A stretch of DNA of 34,684 bases from Caldilineaceae bacterium (GTDB lineage Bacteria > Chloroflexota > Anaerolineae > Caldilineales > Caldilineaceae), in the NCBI GenBank assembly GCA_014879855.1, contig JACSRH010000177.1, positions 1 through 34,684 on the forward strand, in the 5' to 3' direction. Below, one piece after another: positions 16,783-24,375 of the stretch. Made by a program: the position numbers and the translations under genes. The stretch's first letter is position 1. Every line of letters begins with the position of its first letter. The notes under the pieces are model-generated. The model saw only the letters and a program-made list of their open reading frames with translations, was not told where the DNA came from and searched no databases.

Positions 16783-16810
16783 TTGAAATTTGCCGCGGAT
16801 CGGGTACAGT
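16783..16810 (+). promoter_or_regulatory. Candidate sigma-70-like promoter of the four-gene catabolic operon
   Basis: TTGAAA at 16783-16788 and TACAGT at 16805-16810 are 16 bases apart. Transcription would start near 16817, leaving a leader of about 40 bases before the ATG at 16857. Confidence 0.5.
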
Positions 16811-16856
16811 CAACAGTGTCATCACATTCCCTGTCCGCCTGATGTTGAGCGCCATC

Positions 16857-18128
16857 ATGAAGACCACCGTATTCTGGACTGAAGAGTTTCCCCGTCCCGC
16901 CGATCTTCCCACCAGCGAATTGCCTGAAACGATCGATGTTGCCATCATCGGCAGCGGCTACACGGGGCTGAACGCAGCCCTTGCCCTGCGCAAGGCCGGC
17001 GCGTCGGTGGCCGTGTTGGAGCAGGCGACCATCGGCTGGGGCGCCAGCAGCCGTAACGGAGGCATGGCGCTCACCGGCCTTAAGGAGGAGATGCCCGTCG
17101 TCTTCAAGCGCTATGGCGCCGAAATGGGGCGGGCGTTTTGGCAGTGGGCGCTGGATGCAGTCGCGCATGTCGAGCAGACAGTGGCGGCGGAAGGGATCGC
17201 CTGCGAGTTTGCGCGCACAGGGCATGTGACGTTGGCTTTCAAGCCCAGTCACTATGCACGTTTTGCCGAAGAAGTGCGCTGGTTTCACGATACATTGGCC
17301 TACGATGACCTCTGGGTGATGAGCAAGTCCGAGCTGCGCAGCGAGATCGGCGCCGACGTCTATCATGGCGGGCTGGGCGATCGCAACAGCGCGGCGTTGC
17401 ACCCCGCGCGCTATGTATTTGGACTGGCGCAAGCCGCGGCGCGTCACGGCGCGCTGCTTGTGGAGCACGCTGTGGTTAAGCGCATTGCACGGGCGCGGCT
17501 GGGGTTTTTGGTTGCCACCAGCCAAGGCATCTTGAACGCACGCGAGGTGTTGGTCGCCACGAACGGGTACACGACCAATGTTGTTGCATCGCTGCGCCAG
17601 GGCATCTTTCCGGTCGGCAGCTATATCATCACCACCGCGCCGCTCTCTGTTTCGTTGCAACAGGAGCTCAGCCCGCGCGGGCGTATGTTCTTCGATAGCA
17701 AGAACTTCCTCAATTACTTTCGCCTCACGCCCGATGGCCGGATGCTCTTTGGCGGACGCCACGATCTGTCCACCTCGCTTGACTTGACCGAGAGCGCGCG
17801 CAAAATGCAGGCGCGCATGGTGGAGGTCTTTCCGCAGCTTGCCGGCGTCCCCGTCACCCACTCGTGGAGCGGCAAGTTGGGTCTTGCCTTTGACCTGATG
17901 CCGCACGTTGGAAGGGTGAGAGGCGTCCATTACGCCTACGGTTATGCTGGTCACGGCGTCTCAATCGCCAGCTACTTGGGCAAGGAAGTCGGCGAGATGC
18001 TGGCAGGGGCGCGCACAACAAATCTGTTTGCGCAGATCAATCATGCACGGTATCCTTTTACACCTTACGATCAGCTTTATTTGCCGCTGGTCTCTGCCTG
18101 GCTCCGGTTATTGGACAGAATATCTTGA
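16857..18128 (+). CDS. FAD-dependent oxidoreductase of the DAO family
   Basis: The 423-residue protein has an N-terminal Rossmann dinucleotide loop, IIGSGYTGLNAALAL (about 29-43), ending at VLEQ, followed by GWGASSRNGGM, the signature of the D-amino-acid oxidase/glycine oxidase superfamily. A C-terminal GYAGHGVSIASYLGKEV completes the FAD site. Relatives oxidise secondary or primary amines such as gamma-glutamylputrescine, sarcosine or D-amino acids, releasing an aldehyde or keto acid. The start MKTTVFW at 16857 was chosen over upstream in-frame codons because homologues begin just before the WTEEFPRP segment. It is the first gene of an operon, 34 bases before the next gene. Confidence 0.9.
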   Translation: MKTTVFWTEEFPRPADLPTSELPETIDVAIIGSGYTGLNAALALRKAGASVAVLEQATIGWGASSRNGGMALTGLKEEMPVVFKRYGAEMGRAFWQWALDAVAHVEQTVAAEGIACEFARTGHVTLAFKPSHYARFAEEVRWFHDTLAYDDLWVMSKSELRSEIGADVYHGGLGDRNSAALHPARYVFGLAQAAARHGALLVEHAVVKRIARARLGFLVATSQGILNAREVLVATNGYTTNVVASLRQGIFPVGSYIITTAPLSVSLQQELSPRGRMFFDSKNFLNYFRLTPDGRMLFGGRHDLSTSLDLTESARKMQARMVEVFPQLAGVPVTHSWSGKLGLAFDLMPHVGRVRGVHYAYGYAGHGVSIASYLGKEVGEMLAGARTTNLFAQINHARYPFTPYDQLYLPLVSAWLRLLDRIS

Positions 18129-18162
18129 AACAATCGGAGCCTTAGCTTGAGAGGAAACTTTC

Positions 18163-19005
18163 ATGAATTTTGCGGTTTTTACCGTTATGCTGCCCGATCT
18201 CACACCGGAGGAAGCGGCGCCGGCGCTCAAGGATGCGGGCTACCAGGGCGTCGAGTGGCGCGTCACGGCCACACCCGTCGATGTGAGAGCTGAGACGCCT
18301 TCTTTCTGGCGCAACAACTATTGCACGCTGGCGCCTACCCTGCAGGACGCGCAGCGCGGCCGCACCATAGCAGAAGCCGTCGGGTTGACAATTCCCAACC
18401 TGGGCACGTACATTCCCATGGGCGATTTACCCGCAGTCGAGCAAGCAATGCAATTTGCCACCCTCGCCGGCGCACCCTCGATCCGCGTAGGGATTGCCCG
18501 CAACGACCAAACTGGCGACGTCCACGCCTTGTTCGAGCAGAGCATTGTCTTTCTGGCAGGCGTGCAGACATTATCGCAGCGGCTTGGGATCAAGGCGTTG
18601 ATCGAGATGCACCACGGCACAATCGCGGCCAGCGCCTCGAGCGCGCGCCGGCTGGTCGAGGGTTTCGACCCGGCCTGCATCGGCGTGATCCACGATTGCG
18701 GCAACATGGTCTTTGAGGGCCACGAAGAGTATCGCCGCGGGCTGGAACTGCTGGGGCCATACCTCGCGCACGTTCACGTTAAGAATGCCGCGTACGACCG
18801 GCCCAGCGCGGGCGGCGTCTGGCAGCCGCGCTGGGCGCCACTCCGGGATGGGGTGGTCGATTTTGCCGTGCTCTTCGCCGCGTTGCACAACGTCGGCTAT
18901 GACGGCTGGATCGTGGTCGAGGATTTCAGCCAGACTTACGATTCCCATACCGCGCTGCGCGAAAACCTGGCGTTTCTCCACAGCGTACAGCACACATCAC
19001 TTTAG
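18163..19005 (+). CDS. Sugar phosphate isomerase/epimerase, AP endonuclease 2-like TIM barrel
   Basis: The 280-residue protein has the xylose-isomerase-like barrel: MLPDLTPEEAAPALKDAGYQGVEWRV at the start, LIEMHHGTI in the middle, GVIHDCGNMV, YLAHVHVKNA, and WIVVEDFS near the end. The glutamate, aspartate and histidine residues in these strands are the usual metal ligands. Such enzymes isomerise, epimerise or dehydrate sugars, inososes or keto-acids. GAGGAAA precedes the ATG at good spacing. It lies ten bases before the dehydrogenase gene. Substrate unknown. Confidence 0.87.
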   Translation: MNFAVFTVMLPDLTPEEAAPALKDAGYQGVEWRVTATPVDVRAETPSFWRNNYCTLAPTLQDAQRGRTIAEAVGLTIPNLGTYIPMGDLPAVEQAMQFATLAGAPSIRVGIARNDQTGDVHALFEQSIVFLAGVQTLSQRLGIKALIEMHHGTIAASASSARRLVEGFDPACIGVIHDCGNMVFEGHEEYRRGLELLGPYLAHVHVKNAAYDRPSAGGVWQPRWAPLRDGVVDFAVLFAALHNVGYDGWIVVEDFSQTYDSHTALRENLAFLHSVQHTSL

Positions 19006-19015
19006 GGAAACTGAT

Positions 19016-20144
<1,129 letters not shown>

Positions 20145-20152
<8 letters not shown>

Positions 20153-21002
20153 AGCTCGATTTACCCTTAGCGCATTTGGCGATGAAATTGCGGTCAAGCT
20201 GCATGATCAACTTGCCGTGCTTGCTGATCTGCAAATTGGCTTTCTGGAGTTGCGCACCGTATGGGGAAAAAATGTGCTCGACCTCGACGACGACGAGGCG
20301 CGCAAGACGGCAAGCGTGTGCGCGGCTGCGGGCATCGGCGTGAGCGCGATTGGCAGCCCGATTGGCAAATCACCGATCACCGAACCCATGGCGGATGAAC
20401 TGCGCAAGCTCGACCGCATCCTGCGTATTGCGGAGATTGTCGGCACGCGGCGCATCCGCATCTTCTCCTATTACCCGCCCGACATCTCGACCAACGCGCG
20501 CTACGATGAATATGTCGAAACAGCGGCCGAACGGCTGGCGCAACTCGCCGACCACGCCGCGCCGCACGGCTATACATTGCTGCTTGAAAATGAAAAAGAA
20601 ATTGTCGGCGACACCATCGAGCGCTGCACGACAATTTTGCGGCTGCTGAAGCGCGCAAATGTCAGCTTTGTGTGGGATCCCGCAAACTTTGTTCAGGTTG
20701 GCGAGAGCAGGGTGACGGAGCGCGGCTGGCCGTCGTTGGGCGACAATGTCGGCTATGTGCACATTAAGGACGCACGCCTGGCGGATGGGTCGGTGCACGC
20801 GGCCGGTGAAGGGGATGGTCAGGTTCCAGAATTGTTATCGACGCTGCGCAAAACGGGCTATCAGGGCTTTCTGGCGCTTGAGCCACACCTGGCTATTGCC
20901 GGGCACAGCAGCGGCTTCAGCGGGCCGGAAGGCATGGCCTATGCCGTGCAGGCGCTGCGCCGCGTGATGGCTCAGACGGGCTGCGTCGAGGTCCATGGAT
21001 AG
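20145..21002 (+). CDS. Sugar phosphate isomerase/epimerase (second paralogue)
   Basis: The 285-residue TIM-barrel protein begins with TLSAFGDEIA, then LQIGFLELRTVWGKNVLDL, and continues with RIRIFSYYPP, YTLLLENEKEIVG, VSFVWDPANFVQ and VGYVHIKDA, ending with FLALEPHL. These strands carry the metal-binding glutamates, aspartate and histidines of the xylose-isomerase-like family. The start is ATG 20145 behind AAAGGAG, inside the end of the dehydrogenase gene, so the two are coupled. It is only distantly similar to the enzyme at 18163, so each likely handles a different step of one sugar or cyclitol route. Confidence 0.88.
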
Positions 21003-21099
21003 TGCGTTGTAGCACCGCGACGACCCCGGGCGTCATGCACCCAGTCGTTCTCGACGAACAACGCCTATCCATTTGAACTACGCGTAGAATGCCTGCTTT

Positions 21100-21522
21100 T
21101 TAGGCCGGCATTGCTGCAATTTGTTTGCGGTCAAGAATTTCGATTTCAACGCCTTCCATCGTGTCGATCGTTTCGTGCACTGGACAGTGTTGCGCCACAC
21201 GCAGCAGCGCCTGCTTACGCGCCTCGCAATCGGCATGTGGCAGCTTGACGCTGACTTTTAAGTTGATCAGACGAGACGGATTTTCCGCCTTGTCGAAACT
21301 TACGTCTACGCTGAGATCAGTGGCGTCGATGCTGGTTTGCTGACAGTAGGTGGCAATAAAAGCAGCAACACAGGATCCCAGTGAAACGACAAAGAATTGT
21401 GGTGGAGTTGGCGCTCGATTAGCGCCACCCATCTCTGGTGGGACATCGATCATCACGGTGTGATTCCCCACCTTGCTCTCGAAAAGCATGTCGCCCTTAA
21501 ATGTCGTCGTAATTGTAGCCAT
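21100..21522 (-). CDS. OsmC family protein (Ohr/YhfA-like)
   Basis: The 140-residue protein has the OsmC fold with its two conserved cysteines: Cys51 in SLGSCVAAF and Cys113 in AQHCPVHETI. GGANRAPTPPQFFVVSLGSC is typical of the YhfA/OsmC branch, where these residues reduce organic hydroperoxides or act on reactive sulfur species. The start MATITT at 21522 follows GGAGAAG. It lies downstream of the Crp-type regulator on the same strand with a 155-base gap containing a hairpin, so it may have its own promoter. Placement at the end of a sulfur locus suggests a role in removing sulfane sulfur or peroxide, which is inference. Confidence 0.9.
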   Translation of the reverse strand: MATITTTFKGDMLFESKVGNHTVMIDVPPEMGGANRAPTPPQFFVVSLGSCVAAFIATYCQQTSIDATDLSVDVSFDKAENPSRLINLKVSVKLPHADCEARKQALLRVAQHCPVHETIDTMEGVEIEILDRKQIAAMPA

Positions 21523-21564
21523 TCCATTCTTCTCCAAATCGTTTCATGATAATTGTCGGTTAGC

Positions 21565-21588
21565 GGCCAACGCTTTATGCGGTTGGCC
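21565..21588. other. Hairpin in the leader upstream of the OsmC gene
   Basis: GGCCAACGC pairs with GCGGTTGGCC around TTTAT, with one bulged base. On the plus strand ACAATTTTT follows. On the minus strand it lies about 45 bases upstream of the OsmC start and could be a terminator remnant or a structured leader. Confidence 0.5.
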
Positions 21589-21677
21589 ACAATTTTTACC
21601 CTACCTCTATAACACGAATATCTGTGGTCATCTTTGCGGCAGCACAAAGAGCGCGTAACAAAAGACACGCAACAAGG

Positions 21678-22508
21678 CTATGCCAGGACATGTCGTCTTG
21701 TCACCATCAGTTCCGCCAGTGCACATGGCGCCAAACACGCTTGCGTCAGCTCATCTACTTCTCCTGCCAACTGCTCCAGCGCCGCGGGACGACGGAGCAT
21801 GATGCGTTCGCGCCGGCTCTGGACGTGGCCGGCCTGTTCCCACTGGCTGAGCGTGCGACTCACGGTGTACAGCGTGGCCCCGATCAACTCGGCGAGGGAC
21901 TCACGCGTGAGCGAAAGGGTGATCAACCTTCCTGCCTCAACATCTTCGCCGGCAATGCTGGCCAGGCGCAACAAGGCCCGCGCCAGCCGCTGCTCCACGC
22001 GATCGGTCAGCAACTCTCGGTAGCGTGCTTGTAATTCTTGATTGCGAATGACCATGATGTGCAGCGCATTCAAGGAAACTTGTGGGTAACGTGCGAAAAA
22101 TTCCGCCAGACGTGCACCGGGCCAACACAGCACCTGGCACGCCTCCACCGCTTCAAGCGTCAAGGGATAGGTGAAGCCATGCAACGCCGCGATCAGGCCA
22201 AACTCCTGGTCGCTGACGATGTACCGCAGCAGCACCTGGCGTCCATCCTGCGTCACTTGCACCATTTTGGCGCGCCCGCTGAAGATGACGCCAAACATGC
22301 CTGCCTCGTCCCCTTGGCGGACAATTGCACCACCAACCGGCACGAAGCGCAGCCGGGCTGCGCCCAACACATCGAGCAGCGCCGGCCGCGGCAGCCCCGC
22401 AAACACGGGGTTTGCCGCCACGCACGCGTATAGGTCAGGGTGCGTTTCCGGCCCACCTACACGGCCACCTTCGCAGCGCGGCTTGCTGTTAGCCACAACC
22501 ACCCCCAC
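21678..22508 (-). CDS. Crp/Fnr family transcriptional regulator
   Basis: The 276-residue protein has a cyclic-nucleotide-binding-type sensor domain (about 30-150, with GGAIVRQGDEAGMFGVIFSGRAKM) and a C-terminal winged helix-turn-helix (LTRESLAELIGATLYTVSRTLSQWE). RESLAE..G...TVSR.L is the usual Crp/Fnr recognition pattern and predicts binding to TGTGA- or TTGAT-type palindromes. The N-terminus has no FNR cysteine cluster. Two cysteines form CLAPC near the C-terminus (about 258 and 262), which is unusual. Its start overlaps the end of the YeeE-rhodanese gene by 20 bases, so it is in that operon; a shorter start at VANSKPR is possible. A matching palindrome lies upstream of the octaheme gene. 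Confidence 0.88.
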   Translation of the reverse strand: MGVVVANSKPRCEGGRVGGPETHPDLYACVAANPVFAGLPRPALLDVLGAARLRFVPVGGAIVRQGDEAGMFGVIFSGRAKMVQVTQDGRQVLLRYIVSDQEFGLIAALHGFTYPLTLEAVEACQVLCWPGARLAEFFARYPQVSLNALHIMVIRNQELQARYRELLTDRVEQRLARALLRLASIAGEDVEAGRLITLSLTRESLAELIGATLYTVSRTLSQWEQAGHVQSRRERIMLRRPAALEQLAGEVDELTQACLAPCALAELMVTRRHVLA

Positions 22509-23730
22509 TGGCGCCGCGTTTCAACTCCAGCTTAATTTTGGGCGTGTATTCCAACTCATAATGGTGCGCGTCCGGATCCGCGGCGCTGTGGCGATCGCCC
22601 ACGGCCGACGCAAAGATGAATTGCAATGATTCGTTGCCGGGCGGCGTTGGGGTTGGCTGCACGGCCGGGTCGTCGTGACCAAAGACCGTCAGCCAGTTAT
22701 TGATGCCGCCCTCCAGGATGTAAACGTTGGGCACGCTTTCGGCTACCAGCAGTTTCCAGGCTTCGGTGGCGGCGCGCTCGTCGTTGCTCATCACCACATA
22801 GACGGTGTTGGCGCCAGCTTCTAACCGCAAGTCGGGAACTGTGGCAGTCACCTTGTTCAGCGGCAGATAGCGTGCGCGGCGCAGGTGGAACAGGTTGTAG
22901 TCAGCCTCGTCGCGCACATCGAGCAAAATGACGTTCAGTTGATCGTCAGCCAGGCTGGCCAACAGTTCGCCAGGATGAATCTGCACCGCGCGTGCAGACA
23001 GCAACGCTTCCTTCTCCGACGCCAGCCGCACCCATTTGTCCTGCGTCGTCGGCTGACCGACCACGACGACGAGCAGGGCGCCCGCCAGCAGCGTCGCCAC
23101 GCCCGCGATCCTGCCCCAGGAGCGCTGCGACTGCGGTTGCGGCTGCCCGCCAAAGATGCGCTCCAACTGTTCACCGCCCCAGAACATGAAGAGCGCCATC
23201 AGCACGACGCCGATCACGACGACGCCGGTGGGCAGCCCCAGCCAGTCCATCAGGGTGAGACGACCGAAGTAGCTGCTGTTCCAGAACGTCTCGAAGGATT
23301 GCACGGTCTCGCCAAAGAGGAAGATGCCAAACAGCCCGCCCACGGCAAAAAAGATGCCATCGATCTTGAATGTCGCGGCCGAGACCAGCGAGGTGCCAGG
23401 ACAGAAGCCGCCGACAATAAAGCCGACGCCCATGATCAGCCCGCCCACAATGCCCGGCCAAAGGTAAGTCGGGTTCACCCAGATCAAGTTATAGTCGAGC
23501 CATCCCAGCCCCGTTGCCAGGAAGATGAGCACCATCGCCACGATGATGCCGGTGAACATCACCTTGAGCACGGTCATATCCTTGAAATAGAACTGCGCGG
23601 CCAGCTTGGTGGAAATGGCAAAACCGGAAATTTCCAGGACATAGCCAAAGGCGAAACCAATCAGCATGTAAATGAAATAGGCGCCGGCATGGCCAAACAT
23701 GGCGTCCAGCGGCAGTGGAAACGGTGACAT
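22489..23730 (-). CDS. YeeE/YedE-type sulfur transporter half fused to a rhodanese domain
   Basis: The 413-residue protein has six membrane segments between about 15 and 226. GGFCPGTSLVSA carries Cys110, a transport-path cysteine of the YeeE/YedE family that imports thiosulfate. A rhodanese-like domain follows (about 245-350): LLDVRDEADYNLFHLRRARYLPL is the typical core. The loop where the catalytic cysteine should be reads YVVMSNDERA, with serine at about 315, so this domain is probably not a classical sulfurtransferase. The tail ends in GASGGGCG with Cys412. Membrane counting and basic residues before the last segment suggest the rhodanese domain is on the outside. ATG at 23730 follows AAGGAGG; the gene starts 12 bases after the other half. 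Confidence 0.88.
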   Translation of the reverse strand: MSPFPLPLDAMFGHAGAYFIYMLIGFAFGYVLEISGFAISTKLAAQFYFKDMTVLKVMFTGIIVAMVLIFLATGLGWLDYNLIWVNPTYLWPGIVGGLIMGVGFIVGGFCPGTSLVSAATFKIDGIFFAVGGLFGIFLFGETVQSFETFWNSSYFGRLTLMDWLGLPTGVVVIGVVLMALFMFWGGEQLERIFGGQPQPQSQRSWGRIAGVATLLAGALLVVVVGQPTTQDKWVRLASEKEALLSARAVQIHPGELLASLADDQLNVILLDVRDEADYNLFHLRRARYLPLNKVTATVPDLRLEAGANTVYVVMSNDERAATEAWKLLVAESVPNVYILEGGINNWLTVFGHDDPAVQPTPTPPGNESLQFIFASAVGDRHSAADPDAHHYELEYTPKIKLELKRGASGGGCG

Positions 23731-23742
23731 GGGGTTTCCTCC

Positions 23743-24315
23743 TTAATTCCAGAGACGCCGGACAAAATAGGCCAGCGCATAGCCGCCGCCAAAGACGGCG
23801 AACATAAAGGCCCAACTTCCCGCGGACAACACCGCGCCGCCGGAAAGCGCCTGCCCAGAAGTGCAGCCCCGCGCAAACCGTGCGCCATATCCCATGATCG
23901 CGCCGCCGACAAAGGCCATCAGCCAACGCGTGCGCACGGAGATCTGCGGACCCTTGTTGGTCTCGAACTTGAGTCGGCCATGCTGCCAGCCGGAGACAAA
24001 GCCGCCCAGCAGCGTGCCCAGCGTCATGAAGACCAGGTAATCGTCCAGTGGGTTTTTGTCGCCGCCGGCCATCTTGAGCAGATACGCGACGCGATCAACA
24101 TGTTCGGGCGCAAGCAGGTCTTGCAGATAAACTACATAACGGTTGAGACCGCCTGACGCGCCCAGACCATTGCCTGTCAGGAAGAACGACAGGAAGAGCA
24201 CGACGCCCAACAACGCGCCGCCGACATAGGGATTGACGTAGGGTTTTTCCGCGCGTCCCCAAAGCACAGCGCGCCAGCCTCGGCGTTTGGGATCCTCGAC
24301 AACTGCTGTAGTCAT
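23743..24315 (-). CDS. YeeE/YedE-type sulfur transporter half
   Basis: The 190-residue membrane protein has four or five hydrophobic segments and ends with ARFARGCTSGQALSGG, where Cys151 sits in the second signature of the YeeE/YedE family. In single-chain YeeE both signatures are in one protein, so this gene and the next appear to be the two halves of one thiosulfate-type transporter. A loop of about 40 residues (LNRYVVYLQDLLAPEHVDRVA and following) separates the first two segments. The start ATG at 24315 has GAGGTGA upstream. It sits 60 bases after the cytochrome gene on the same strand, in the middle of the sulfur operon. Confidence 0.88.
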   Translation of the reverse strand: MTTAVVEDPKRRGWRAVLWGRAEKPYVNPYVGGALLGVVLFLSFFLTGNGLGASGGLNRYVVYLQDLLAPEHVDRVAYLLKMAGGDKNPLDDYLVFMTLGTLLGGFVSGWQHGRLKFETNKGPQISVRTRWLMAFVGGAIMGYGARFARGCTSGQALSGGAVLSAGSWAFMFAVFGGGYALAYFVRRLWN

Positions 24316-24375
24316 AGCGTCACCTCGCATGATGCTGTTGCATATTCCAATGGATAATTCTCAATAGCTCGTTGA

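Noticed and set aside
16712..16948. N-terminal extension of the GH-A glycosidase
   Set aside because: The frame is open upstream to 16948 but overlaps the divergent oxidoreductase and its promoter, and the peptide precedes the natural membrane anchor.
21565..21588. Integron attC site
   Set aside because: The hairpin resembles the attC form, but the arms do not give the required RYYYAAC/GTTRRRY pair, and no integrase or cassette is present.
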